From positions 984,405 to 1,048,404 of the forward strand of contig JACAXG010000018.1 of the NCBI GenBank assembly GCA_018881555.1: a stretch of DNA of 64,000 bases. The letters are read 5' to 3'. The translations under genes were made by a program, and so were the position numbers. The DNA comes from Amblyornis subalaris. Lineage: Eukaryota > Chordata > Aves > Passeriformes > Ptilonorhynchidae. Below are positions 1 through 14,058 of this stretch, piece after piece. How positions within the stretch are numbered: position 1 is the stretch's first letter; each line of letters starts with the position of its first letter. Below the pieces are notes generated by a model, which had not been told where the DNA came from, made no database searches, and worked only from the letters and a program-made list of their open reading frames with translations.

Positions 1-3000
1 GTTTCAGTCACATCATCTGAAAACATTTAGAGGAGAGAGGGGTTTGCATGTGTGTGCTCTCCTTTGTTCCCAGGCAGCTAGTTCACTACTAAGAAATGCT
101 GATGAAATAGATTTTTATTGATGCTTCATCTAACACAGTAGGATGTTTGGTGCCTGATTCACAGTAATTGAATAATCAATTTCTTGCTGCTTTAATAAAT
201 TAATTTATTAAATGCAAAATATATACAGCTGATATTTAAATGAGCTAATTTTCAAACTAAGGCAATGGTGGGATTCTTTAAGAGGATGACCTCTGTGTTT
301 CAAAAGTCTGGGGATATATAGTTTAAAAGGCAGCCAAAAAAAGCAATAAAATATTTCAAATATAGTTGTTTGAATTTAGATAACATAATTTTATTATCTA
401 CCTTGGAAAATTTAGGCTGAAAGAAATATATTCACTAATAAAGAATGTAATTTTCTTTCAGGTTAATTTTTTTTAATTTTGATATGTGTGTTAGCCTAAC
501 CTCCCCTGCATTCTCAGAACTGTCAGCAGTTCTACTTTTAACCATAAGTCACAGAACAAAAGGATAAGACAACACTCACTACATCACAAAGGTAAACCCA
601 TCAACCGCTATTATCATCACCTCTGGGTTAGTATTCATCCTTATGAAAATGGAAGAGAAAATGCCAACATCCAAATTCTTTTAAACTGGAATAGAGAAGC
701 AAGGTTAGTACAACTGTCTTTTTTTCTTTTTTAAACTCTTGACAAGAGATTCCACCTACAGGTCTCCATGATGGATCTCAAAAGCGCTGTCATGTCTAAC
801 ACTTTCTGGAATGATGCCAGCAGGCATCTGTCCTCCAAAAAAACCCATCCTCTTATCGGTGGAGAACCCTGCACAGAAACGGGCTGACAGGAGGGTAGGG
901 GAGAGGGAACAGTTTTAGAGCTCTCCCTTCCCTTCCTCTCCTCTCCGAAATTGCCTCTCCAGCTGCAGAGCAGGTAGTCTCAAGGCAGAGGACACAGCGA
1001 GGGCCAGCGGCCATGCAGGCACTGACCAGCCTGGCTGCAGCTGCAGCAGGGGCTGCCAAAGGTAGCTCAGCCTCGCTGCTTCCAACACACACTGCACCAG
1101 CTTCTGCCTTTTAAAGGCTGAGAAACAAAGCCAGTACCTGAAAGAAAAAGTTCTTATGGCTGTAGTTGCCACAGGCACTAAAATGTCATTGCAAATTCAG
1201 CTATTAGAGAAGAGATAAATATCTTCAGGGCAAGCAGTGGTTATATTCTCTGCAATAACTTGCAGGTAATCTTCTATTTAAAAGTCTCTGCTCCTTCTCA
1301 TCCGTGGTAGGCCATAACCACCTATCTCCTATCTGAACTCCAGTATCACACATTTTGAGGAAGAAACTTCAGCTACGCTAAAAGACAGTCACACATTTTG
1401 ATACTAATGGTGCTTAAATCATACCAAAACATTAGAGAGAGCCTTTGCATCAGCAGGGAGAGTACCAGCCCCACCAGAGTGACACTGGGAAGATGCTGCC
1501 TTGCTTTCAGCAGAGAAACTGGGAAGTAGCTTTCCCTTGTCTTCTGCATTAGCCCCAAGACCCAACATAACGATGATAACTGCACTCTGTGCTTCTTCCC
1601 AGCAACCACGCAGTTATCAGGAGGAATGAGATTAAAACTTGGGCAATGCTGTGCACAAAAAAATACCTTTGCTGTTTGCAAGGTCTCATGTAAGAAGTAA
1701 TAGTTATGAAAACCTGTTCTTGCTGTCTGCTCTTGTTCTCGTGGAGACTCCTGGGCAAATCTTCTGCACAGCACAAGTAGGTAGCAGCGATGAAGACAAA
1801 CCAGAAATGTGCTGCCATACCCGCGGTGCTTAAGCTGCAACCTGCCGACAGAAACAGTGTGTCTCACACTGTATCAGACTAACAAGCATGACAGGAAACC
1901 TAAAGCACCTGGATACTGTAAGCTGCTGCAAACGTCCAGTCTTAGCCCAAAAGAGAGTGTTAGCAATTTAATGGACAGTGGACATTTTTAATGATGTGAT
2001 TTACTCAGCACTCTCAGTCAGGCATGGTAGCTGACAACGTACACTCCTAGTCTTTTGCAATACAAAATAAAACAAAGACATTTAAAGTACCTTCACAGCA
2101 AGTTTTTAAAATATGACCACTTGATTGCTTGCAAACAGCTCTTCATGTGGGGATGCTTCCTCTGGAATCAGAGGGGAATATTTCAATTTAGTCACAAATT
2201 TGGTTTGTCAGTCTAGGAAAAAAAATGAATAAAAAAAGATCACTGTAGACTACAGATATCCCCGTAGAGACATATACCCATAAATCTGGAATTGTTTAAA
2301 ATCATACTTAAATTTTTCTAGTAAAGCTTTTTACAAGCTAGCCATGTAAAAACAACACTGACTGGACAGACTGTGAGAAATGAATTACAAGACCTTGAAG
2401 CATGGTCATAATGCAGTCAGTGCTCAATCCACCATGATTCACACTTTCTTGTACAATGAGAGCAATTTTAAGAAAAACCATGGGTAAACACCAACATTCA
2501 CAAGAGCTGTGAGCTTTCCCAAGGCATTAACCAGACAGGAAAATAAAAGGGTTGGGAGAAAATTCTTCTAATATTCCTCGCATATATTTGTGCAACAAAA
2601 TTTGACGTCATGAAGATACTCCCTATTTACATATCCCATTAAAATGTCATCTTAATATCATGGAACCTGAGTGATTTTGATTAAACTCAAAGAAAAGAAA
2701 GAAGTCAGATGTTTTTCAGAATGGGAAAAACATGACTTACCCATGCAAGGCAGATAAATTAGATCAAACAGTTGGTGTGGCACCCAAATAAATCTACTGA
2801 GCAAAAGTTTGCAGATTTTCTACAGGGAAACAAATTGTTTCCACTCCCACCCTTTCTCCCCCTTGTCCATTTACATTGAGAACTATCCCATTACATTTGA
2901 TTTGGTAGAAGACAAAAATGTCAAATTATTTTTAAAACNCTGAAGCAGGACTTTGCAAGCATATTTAGGAATAAATCTCAGAAGACTTGCACTGTCTCAG

Positions 3001-5080
3001 TATTTTTATGTCAATTTTACTGTATTTGTACGGATTTCATTAAGCATTCTATCTGCCAGAACTTAAATGTNAGCAATTCATAACAGAATATTTTGAAATA
3101 AAGTAATGCAACACAGTAACTAGAACTTTCAGTTACACCGTACAATTTGTCAAATTGCCAACAGAACAACTCATTTGAAAAGACAGATTGTTGCTTATTC
3201 TTCAGCTGTCACTCGTGTTACTTCACTTCAGCTCCTTTTGCCTGACACTCGGCACGGAGTTAGTCAATCATACTGACGGCTACCTGATGAGCTCTGATAA
3301 AACCCACAAACAAAACAGAGATCTGGTGACTCATCCATCAGTCTGGAGAGTAACTTGATACCCCAGATAGTGGCTCCAGGAAAGCAACCCCTGCCAGCCA
3401 CACATGCCGGTAGATATTACTGACGCAATCTAGTCATGGCATCCTTCCCAATGCTGGAATGTTATGGGAATAAATTACTTGGATTTACTGGATTAAAAGA
3501 TATCATGAGATTCTGAATCTGTGGACCTTCAAAGTATTTTTGCAAACTCTGTCTGCNAAGGGCTTCTTTTAAGTGAAGGCATTTAAAACAGCTACCTAAT
3601 ATGAAAAAAAAACAAACCATCCCAACCGAAAATCCAATCCAAACCAAAAAACTTTGCAGAGTGTGTAGATATTCTCTGGGCTTGGTCCGAACACCTCTGT
3701 AGATCCGATAGACATCTTCCACCAGGGACTCCATTGAGATCACAACCAATTTTTCTATCAGCTACCCAACAGTTACAATGCACTATGAGCACCCTGTCAC
3801 TCTCCCTTCTCTGAGACTCAATTTTCCTCTCCTGTGTTTAACTTGTCCATATATTTTTATATCCTGTCTAGCATTCCACAGGTGGAGCACAAATAAGACC
3901 TTATAAAAGGATGCAATCACAGAAATAAAGAGTGCATCCACTGCCTGCCGCTTTCCTTCTCCCTTTCATATGCATCACATACACAGCAATAACCTTCATG
4001 CATCTTAAAGCTGCAACTGCTCACTCATGTGTGAAAATGAACCTCAGACTTCTACCAGTGATGAGGACAGAAGCCTAATGGTTTCGTCCAAATTAGGTCC
4101 TGAATTGGATCATATATATTTTAATGAAGCAGCAGCTAATGTGGGGGCTGGATGCTAGATGAGTGCCTGTGATTGCTTTTGTCCTTGGTTTGATTAGTTT
4201 GGCAATCACAATCATTTACATAAATGGTGAACACCTTACAAAGGCGGAATCACATCCCAAGGGGCCAGGAGAAAGGAATTCCATTCATAAAAAGATTTTA
4301 CTGTGCAAATAGATACCAGTAATTTCATTTTCTGTCCCTGTGTCCCTCNTTGACAAAGCAACTCATGTGGCTCAGGCAGCGCCGCAGTGACCAGAACTGC
4401 GTCCCTGGCGTGATTACTGTGAGAAACACAATGAACATCAGGGGAAAAGAGATGGATAGTTTTCCCTGTCATCNCAGGAAATGGGTATGTACTTCTAGCA
4501 ACAATTATAATCTCTCCAGCAAACATACCACCAAACAAGCATTTAAAATTTGCCCTAGTTTGTCAGCACTGCCTTCTCTAAGTGGTTCCACCCTTCCCAA
4601 GCAGCAGTGCAATTCACTGACTTGGTCACGAAGCACAGATGTGCACAGAAAATGATGGCATTCAAAGTTATCCATGAATCTATCATGAATCCAAATGGAA
4701 TCAAACAAGCATCAGGATGTAAAAAACATTCATTCGCCCACAAAATTCATGCAGGCTGCAAGTTTTTCCACTGGCTGGTATGTTTTTAGATACAAACTCA
4801 ACTCATTCATTTCAGGGCAGAACAGAACAGTAATGCACATCCTGATGCTCCTTTCTCATCATTTTGGCTTAGCACACTGAGAACTTAATTACCCTTCACT
4901 GGCTTATGGAAAGCATTNTTTTCACACCTTTCTTTCACATACTGGACTGAGACAACCAAAACAGTAGTCAGCAGGTGTTACCAACTCCATGATTCTTCCA
5001 ATTTTTCAGGGAAGCTTTTTCTCTAACATTTTTATCTGTTGCATAGGTGAGTAAACATTATTTATAAGATATATTAATAA
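1..5080. other. Non-coding intronic stretch
   Basis: AT-rich sequence with no gene I can support. A GC-richer patch with a good minus-strand splice acceptor lies at about 880-1137. The 164-codon minus-strand frame at 1867-1373 has no recognisable domain and random-looking composition. No repeat family was recognised here. Confidence 0.6.
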
Positions 5081-5084
5081 AAAT

Positions 5085-5427
5085 GATAGGTCTGTCCTGC
5101 CTATGGACTTTGTGATTATCCCAAGCAGCAAAACTGTGGGACTCCTTGCCAAAAGATGTCATGAATACTGTGATTTTATATGGTGTTCAACTTGAATTGG
5201 GCAGGTACTTAAGAGATCCATTGACAGTTACTGTATTAATGAACCATATCAGGTTCAAGAAAGGCCCTGAGCTAAACATTGTCTGAGGTTGAGAGAACAT
5301 TCATGGAAACATCAGGCAGGCTTGTCCTCTTCTTACCCCCTGGGTCTGCTTACTGTGGCCACTGTTGCAGACAGGATATTGGGTTAGATGAAGCCTTTGT
5401 CTGAACCAGTACAGCTGTTATTATGCA
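5085..5427 (+). mobile_element. Old CR1 LINE 3' end
   Basis: The segment starts with a run resembling CAGCAAAACTGTGGGACTCC. It ends with the module CACTGTTGCAGACAGGATATTGGGTTAGATGAAGCC...CAGTACAGCTGTTATTATG, which matches the 3' end of ancient CR1 families shared by birds, crocodilians and turtles. It is strongly diverged, with no open reading frame, so it is an inactive fossil. The left boundary is approximate. Confidence 0.65.
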
Positions 5428-8400
5428 CAGGCAGTAACATCCATAAGAGTTTACTATGACAGAACAGATGTGAGGAAATGTTCAAGAAAACAGAGGAGCT
5501 GAGAAGTAATTTGGCAAGTAACGTTTTGGCGGCAGTGCTGGCTTAAACAGCCTTCTTTCTCCCTGACCTCACCCACTTATTCCCACCACTCCCTTCTTTG
5601 TGCTTGTACAGCTGTTTGTGTAGCAACATCATGAACCAGGCTAGAAAACCATTTGGATGAGACACCTCTCTTCTTCCCCCCCTCCTTTTCTGTAAGTTAT
5701 TTTTCAGCCAGATCAGTACGTAGATTTAGCTGTGCTGCAGATTTAGCTGCTGCACAGCTGAACAAATAGTTTGCCACGACTACACAAGAAGCAGCACAAA
5801 TCAGGAACACGTGTCCAGGGCCAGGACATGTTTATGCTCAGCATAAGCAAAGCTTAAGCAGGACCATCACCATCGCCACCACCAGCCCACAGCCTGAGAC
5901 TCCTCAGGGTAATGGCAGAAGTGACTCTGTCCAGAGCAGGAGCCTGCTGTGGCTTGCTACCCAGCCACAGTACCAAGCGGNAGGACACTCTGCCTACCTC
6001 GTCTAGAAAAGATAAGAGTTTCAATACTGATCAGACAATGAGAGAAGTTGTTTGTATAGACACTCTCTGCATCATAACTCAGACAAACATTAAAAGCTCT
6101 CCTAGGAGAAATCAGGCCACGTTCAGGTTAAAAATGGGACGTGGCCCAGGTACCTGTAAATCACCTGAGGATGTTCCTGCTAAGCAGAATTACTGTGTCT
6201 CTTAAACAGTAGTTATTGAGTGCATTTGGCTTTATTAGTTCTCTGGGCAATTTCCCGATTAGGAACACCCTGATTAAGTGGAAAACGATACACTGCCTCT
6301 GCATTCTCTATAAACAACATATGGTAGTTTACTACCTAGGCACACACAGAGGCTGAGCAGAACACAAAGCAGAGGGGGGACTTGCGTACTACTAACGGCT
6401 GCTTTATGAACACGGGCAGTAAATGACAACTTGGCTTCCATCTCCTTGCACAATCCAGTCTGACACCCTTGCCTCACAGTAAACAGGAATAACGCATTAG
6501 GAAACAGCAAGATGCCATGAAAAGCACACACCTTTTCTTTCTCACATACACAGCATTTAAAGGCAGGCACCACTGTGCACNTTGCTTTCCTGACAGGCTG
6601 CCACAATAGGAACCAGTTCCTGCTAGAAGTTGCATTACTTTGATACAGGTGGACCAACAGAGCAAAATGCAGAATTCAACAGAAAACCTTTACTGTCTTA
6701 AACAGCAGCAGCCACTAAACAGTGCAGTTAGTGCTGGCAGCCAGATTATGCAGCCTGCATGACTGGAGGGCTCTGACAGCATATACTAAACTCCTCTCAG
6801 ACTCCATACTAATACACCTGCCTGGATACTATTTCCCAGGTCAGCTAGAGGAAACCAGCAGAGGCTGCATATGGACAAATTAACAAATGGGACACTACAG
6901 GGAGCTTAAATCCTGCACTTTATTATGTTCAAAACACAAACAGAAGTCAAACACATACCAAACCAGCATCAATCAAAGTATTGATATTGTCACTCTAAAT
7001 TGTCTCCTTCTGATAAACTCTTTGAAAGTGAAGGAATTAGGTGTATTCTACCAGAAAGGCACATAATATGACTCTACAAAACCACACGAGAAGAAACAGA
7101 ATTCAGACACAAAAGCTGATTTCTAGGAAGCCCCAAAACTAAATTGACTTCACCTCTCTCAACCCTTCAGATGCAACTGTCTCTAGTAGATTCTCCCAAT
7201 ACATACATACCAGCTAAAATTAGGCTCATGATAGTGACTCATCCAAGTGGCTGCCAATCACTTAGTTAAAAAAAGAAACAATTCCAGCAGTTGTGTACTG
7301 CACAAGACACTTGAATCCAAATTGGAGCAAAGCAGATTCATGGCTTCAGAGTGAAAAAACAACATAGGCAGTGCATTCCTTAACAGTCAAGGTCCTTTCT
7401 GATACGTTATTGAAAACCACAGAAAACACAATTGTCTGTGCTGATTCTGCTCAACAGCTGGATTTTGAAAGATTGATCAAGTACGTGATAAAACCATTTA
7501 CTTGAAGAATGTTTTTCTGGCAATTAAAATGATACTGGTCTCAGTACCAGTTCTCCACCTATTAAAAGAAAAAGTGCACCATGATAATCAAAACAGAAAA
7601 CACTTTCAGTGTTAGCCTAGCTACGCGAAAAGCACTGTCACACCTCTGCATCAAAGCAAACCAAACGAAGCCTGACTTAACACAGTCTTCTCAGGAGTCC
7701 AAGGAAAATTTGTTTCTGAGCAATTACATCTGTTTGTTTAAACTGGAATCTTCTGCAGTGAAGAACCTCACCTTCCATAAGCAGTCAGTTCATGTTTAAG
7801 TCACTGAACGCAAGAGGCAGTCAGTACTTTTGGACATAAACTCCCCAAAGAATAAATTATAACAGGAGAGATCCAGCAGGGTTGCCACCACATTTAAAGA
7901 CAAAATTCCCATTGAATTCAGCAAGACAAAAGTAGGCTTTGATACACGTTCTGCACAAACTTGCATCAGACTTTTGTCTGTCCCCAAAAGGGGCAGAGTT
8001 GTGACAGCCCTCATGAAATGGAAGGGAGAGGGATACTTGAATTGAAGACACTTCTGCCTGCAAACAATACTATATTCACTGGGAACTTCTTTTTTAACGT
8101 GCACACTCTGGAGTGTAACTCCGTACCAAGTGGAAAGCTGCAACTGTACTTGCTACCATCAACTCTAGTCCTTTAAAGTATGGCACAGAACTCACTCTCT
8201 TTATATTATGAAGCAAAGTTAACGTGTCCTTGCTACTGTAAACCCTGACCAGAGGAATTAATAAGGAAAGTTCTACACTTTGGCCCCCACGTGATGAAAA
8301 GGAAGTTAGATCCCAATGTAGCTGCAAGCTCCTCTGTTCTCTATGCCAGAGATTTGTGATGAAAACAAGATTGGAATGTGGTCCCAAAACTTTACCAAAG

Positions 8401-11400
8401 CAGTGTAATTGTCTTTTTTTAATAAATTCTGCTCCAGCCCATGGAGCCAGCATGCTTATGAATACAGAGTACCACAAAGGAGCCCTTATCTCATTAGTAT
8501 GATATTGCACATGTCTCTAAGAAGCTGTCATGAAGAAATTGCCGTTCATCTGTTTTGGTAGAGGGTGGATCCAACCAGGCCGTGTTTAACAGCTCAGTCT
8601 TGATATTCAGAAATATATTAGATTGCTACATTTGCACATGACAGCTGCACTATGTTTGGGCAATGGGTCTGAAGAGATGTCCCTCCTTATATTGTAATAA
8701 TAACTGTCATTATTCATAAACCAGAAAATATCAGTTACTTCTCGATCAAAGCACTTACACTGTCCATCAGTCCTTCTGCATTCCTCTTCAGCAAGGTAAG
8801 CCTTATTGGGTTGGCTGAACACAGGGGCAAAAAATTACAGTGTGTAAGTCAAGACTGACGTTCTCAAACTTGGTTGACTTGTGTTATGCTCCTAATTCCT
8901 CATTTAATTTTTCAGTAATGCTGCAAACACCCACACAATATAACACATAAAGACACCGTGGGAGTCAGTGTCTATAAAAATCAGAGCAGTCCTACTTACA
9001 TGCTTAACTACAAATTTGGATGTCTAACTTCAGACATCAACATTTTTTGAATGTTGGCCTAACTGATTTATTTAAGGTTGCAAAGACAGTCAGGCTTAAG
9101 GACTGGACATGAAACCAGAGGACCTCACTTACAGTGCCTCTGCCTAACCAAAGCCTTCTCAGAGTGCAAATGCAGTTATCTGTGACCTTCTAGCACAGAA
9201 CTAAATGTAAGAATAGACAGACAGCTGTGGAGAGGTGTTCACAATCTGTGTGAAAAGAATCATGCATGGAAAGCTGTCTCTACAGAAGCTTAATATGCAG
9301 GGTCCTGAAATTAATGCATCCACCTCCCAAAGACAATTACATCCAGTTTCTCCAGCAATGAATTTCCAGTGGACACTTTACTCACCATACACTCCTACAG
9401 TGTGCAACTTACATTACAAAATGTGTCCAACTCCAGCACCCAAAAGAAAAGAAACCGCAGTTACTGTTTAGTTTATTTTTCACTCTGTATTTCATCAACG
9501 TTCAGAAAGACAATTAACAACAACTAATAAACCTGCAATCTGGGTGCTCTGCAGAATAGGTGGCTGTGAACAGCTGCTGGTTCATAAGCTTGCAAAGTGG
9601 TGCTGCCTGCTGGCCTTGCCCTGCTCTTCGGGAGGCCAGAGCCACCTGGAGCATTGGGTGCCTTCCCTCCCAGAATGCACAACATGCATGTGTGAATCAG
9701 CACCCACACTGAGCTATGCTCCATCTATTGCAAAACCATGGAAAACTCGAAGTTAAGGCTGTAACTCTGCCCACCCCCGCTCNAGAGTGCTTAGCTGAGG
9801 GAGAGCGTGTTGTGTGTCATGTTGGATCACCGTGCTCTNAAGGACATCAGCAAGAGCCAGGCCTGAGGAAGTGGGTTAAAAGCCCTGCATTTCTCATATG
9901 CCACAGAACATGCTCACTTCTCAGACTTCAAATTGGATCCACATTGTTTCCCTGCACGGTCTAATATTTCCCAGGCTCCAGAAGGTAGGGTGGGGCCAAG
10001 CNCTGTGGCAAACTACCCAAATCCATCATCCTCTGAAGGACTTGCAGTTTAATGCTATCATTCAACAGAGATTCAGGGAAATCAAGGAGGAGGGATCTGT
10101 GGATAAAAACAACAGCACAATGCTTAGTTTGGCTGAACAGTCTTTAATATTGCCTATTTCTCATAAGTATGTGCATGTTAATTAAAAATATTTCATAATC
10201 TGCTTGAATGGCTTCTGGCAAGCTCTCTGACATGCTCAAGTTTTTAGGGGATAGGGCAATGTAAAATATTACAGGTATCGGATTCAGTACTGAAAGGGTC
10301 CAACACTAAAAAGGCCAAACAACACAGCTTTAAAAAGAGAAGATGGGAGGAATTTAGCAAGAAGAATCAAGTACTTTTNGTATTATTTTAAGGTGGTAAC
10401 ATGAGGTTTATTTCTTCAAGAGATGGGATTGTTTCTCAAGGAACTGTGCCAAATCCAACAAAAAGCTAACAAGACACAGACAATAAAGTACTGCCAGTGA
10501 GTTTAACAGATGTTTTTCAGCTCACTTAGTTTAACCTGTCCTTGCCTTTGGCAGAAGACTTTTGATTTTAGCAAGACAACTAGGATTTCATAGCAATGCT
10601 GAACAAACATTTTAGGAAGAACACAGAGAAAAAATGTTTCTGCATACTCTGTGCACTCTTTATCCAAGAAGGACACAGGGTGCTTCCCTCACCTTTCTCC
10701 ATTTGAAGTGAAGGATAAAATTCACAGAGCAGAGTTAAGCCACTACAAAGTGTCTTCTGAAAATCTTGCCCTTAGTATGTTCCAGTGTTTCTCATTACAC
10801 TCCCATGAGGTGGTAATTTATTTTATTAAACAAATAGTTTATACTGGAACTGAAACAACTTATTGCAGATATTCCTTAATCAGCTTCATCAAACTCAAGG
10901 AAAAGATATTTCGCTTGTTTAAAGAGTTCCAATATTTGCATTTAATGGATTATTAAGTAGGAACTAAATCATGTTCCTGACATATCTGGGATTTGATGAA
11001 TAAGAAATAAAAANGTCTACACTACATCTTAACAAAAGTCAGAGTTGCTGCATTAATAAAATACTACCATGTAATTTAAGTATGCGGAATATTTTGCTGA
11101 TTTTAAAATTCCATATCCTGTCCTTGTGCTGGGTATACATTAAAACACAAGGTGTGTATCGCTTCTCTCCTGAAACGAGGTTGCAGTGGGCAGCTGGGCT
11201 AATGTAAGAGCTACCTGGTCAGAGCAGCAGAAATGCACAATATTCTTCTGGAAGTTAGAAGTTACTCCACTGCTAAACGTTTCTTCTGGTGCCAGTAAAG
11301 GGAGGATATGTCACAAGGGGAATGTCTGCCACTTCAACTGTAATTAAACTTGTTGCTGAGTATGATCCACGTAAAAGTAATTCTTGATCCACTTCAGCTG

Positions 11401-13786
11401 GTGATTATTTCCCTACAGAAAAATGAAGGACTTTTAGTAGGCAGTGATGAAGGCACGGGGTTGAATACAAGCAGAAAAGAGCCACTTGGAGGGGAACAGG
11501 CATGTTGGAGGCTTTACACTTTGGAAGTGTTTTAAAGCAGGATACAGGAACCTGCCTTCTTGTAAGACTAATCTCAATAGTCAATAGCACTTCCCCAGTG
11601 GTTGAAATTGCATCTTTCCTTTACCTTTTCCCTGATAACTGGTATTTACCACATTACTTATTACTGCAAAATCATTCCTTCATGTACAACATTTTGCATT
11701 GCATTTCTAAGTATACCTCTGCTTAATGAAAGGCCAGTTGTCTTGGTATCTTTCCCAGGCACAGGTGTGCAGCCAGCTGTGAGCTAACTGTCCATAGATG
11801 ACACCAGTGGAGTTCCAGGCATTAAAAGCGGAATTAAAATAAGTATTTAGTGCAATTTCAGCTGCCTTAGTGTACCACAGCTGGCTGATCTAAAAAGGCA
11901 TGTATTTCCCAGGTCCAGTATTAGGCCAATTCCATGTATATTCATAGGATATTGTGCTTTTAGATGGCCAAAGTGGCACCAGGTCAGTACCTTAAACACC
12001 TGACTTGCTAAAAAGCAAGGATTATGGTAACCAGGGCCATGCAGTTACCCATGATACACAAACACAAGATGTCAGAGATGATGCACAAAGCATACGAGAA
12101 GTAGCTGACTTCTAATCATACACTGCTTTTTCTGGCACAATAGCTCAGGTAGGCATTTGGGAAAAGAAAAGAAGGTGAATAAAACTTACATTTGGAATAG
12201 TTTTGATGGCTATTTCTTGTACTAATTGCTTTTAAAAGGATTTTGTTTGATTGTTTAGATAGCATTTCAGCAGAGTAAAATTAAGCACTGAGACAGGTCT
12301 TTGAACACTTTAAACATTTCCAGAGGGATTTATGGACAAAATCTTTGGTGATCAAGAACAATCCAAATCCTGAATCAAAACGTTAGCCTACTTAGGGCTT
12401 TTCATCTCCTTGAGAAACCATGGTCTCTTGAAAGACTTTGGCAGACCTGGCTGGATACTTTGGTACTTAATATGCAACAGCAAGAGCGAACAGGCTTGTG
12501 AACAGCCATTAAATCACAATCAAGGATGGAGTCTAATCAAGTCTAAAAAGAGCAACATTAGGTTTGAGCATGCAGTTTGTTATCAGCTGAACACATTAAA
12601 CCATTAAAAGCATTCACACAGGAATCTGATGAATAATTTCATAGATAGATGATACCAAAATTTAAATATGAATGCAAGCCACAAACTCACTCTGGGTTGA
12701 AATGCCTGCATTTCTCAGCTACACAGCAGCAACAGATATAATGCAGGACACAAATGTGATGTTAATAGGAATATTTTAAAAGCAGGCTTTAAAACAAGAG
12801 ATGGAAATATCTTAAAATTTCAGCTTAAGGGGTCAGCAGTGTGGCACTCTTAAGTTTCAAAACCTGCAAAGTGGGAGCTCATGAGAATTTCCTATTTCCA
12901 TCAACTGGTTTCCATTCTCCACAGGAAAAATATATTAATACCAAAAAATACCATTGTGCTCATTTTAGGGAAATAGAGATAGGCAAAGTATGTGTCCACC
13001 AGGGGCCATGATAATAAATAAAATAATACTTTGGAGGTGTAATTTGTGAAAGATTTGGAGTCTTTCAAAAGTATTAACTCTGACGACAATATGATGAAGT
13101 GCATCTCTTTAGTCCCCTGTAGAGAGCGATTAAATGAAGCCGGGAATAAAAAAAAAGGCATCAGTGTTTCCAAACAGGAACCTAAAATTAGGCTCTTCAA
13201 CATTAGATAGATGTAGATTTTCAAAAATGACTGGTGAACTGACTCACACTCATCTCCACTTTAAGCAACCTTAACTAGATCTGATTTTCAGAAAGTACTG
13301 TGTTCTCAGTCCTTTCAAATGATCGTTTAAAAAAAACCCACCTCAGAAGGTGTATCCAAAAATCTTAAATATTTGAAATAGTTCAATAGCCATAAATATA
13401 TAATTATAATTAATCACTTCTAAAAGACTTTGTTTTGTTATCTTCATTTGTTACTGTAAGAGCTAGGCCCTTGGTCTTTTTAAGAGTGAAAAAGCAGCAT
13501 ATCCCCTCTGGAAAAAAAAAACAACAGCCAAGTTCATCTAAATAGTTGGAGCACAAATTTTAGAGAATTCATTTTATTCATACAAATTTGTAAAGTGTTC
13601 TCCAAACACCATTTTGTGCTGCGTGTACAGAATACATAGAACAAAGATGTTCAGTTCCCTGGCTGGGATGCTTAGACACTCTGGTAAGGAACAGCAATAA
13701 CGAACCAGCAGGACAACCAGCACCAGCATCCTGAAGTCTGCACTCCCAGCTTCTCAGAAATCTGCTGAACCCAGCAGTGTCAGCTC

Positions 13787-14058
13787 CCGCTCCACGATAG
13801 AGTGTTTTATGTTACTCCACACCAAATGTGAAAGTTAAGTGAGGTATTGCACGTCGTTAAAACTGCCTCTGCTTTGGAGCCTGTCAGCAGGGAGAGCAGC
13901 AGCATCGCGCCTGCAACGGCACACCAGGGGTGTGTGGAGCTTCACCGAACTGCCAGCGCTCACCAGCTTCGCTGATCACCAACGCCATCCGCTCTCACTA
14001 AAGAAAACGTAACGAAGCAGCACCACCGCATTTCACGGTCCCGAATAAAAAAAAACGA
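13787..14058. promoter_or_regulatory. Small CpG-dense patch within intron 1
   Basis: About 18 CpG dinucleotides fall in roughly 272 bases, against almost none in the flanking kilobases. The patch ends in GAATAAAAAAAAACGAAC. Either it is an unmethylated regulatory element or alternative promoter, or it is a relatively young insertion with an A-rich end that has not lost its CpGs. No open frame or known repeat was recognised. Confidence 0.4.

Noticed and set aside
1373..1867. 164-codon minus-strand open frame
   Set aside because: No recognisable domain, random-looking composition, overlapping frames in other registers, and no paired splice signals.
8094..8510. 138-codon minus-strand frame
   Set aside because: No domain and low-complexity hydrophobic patches; its length is within what chance gives in this window.
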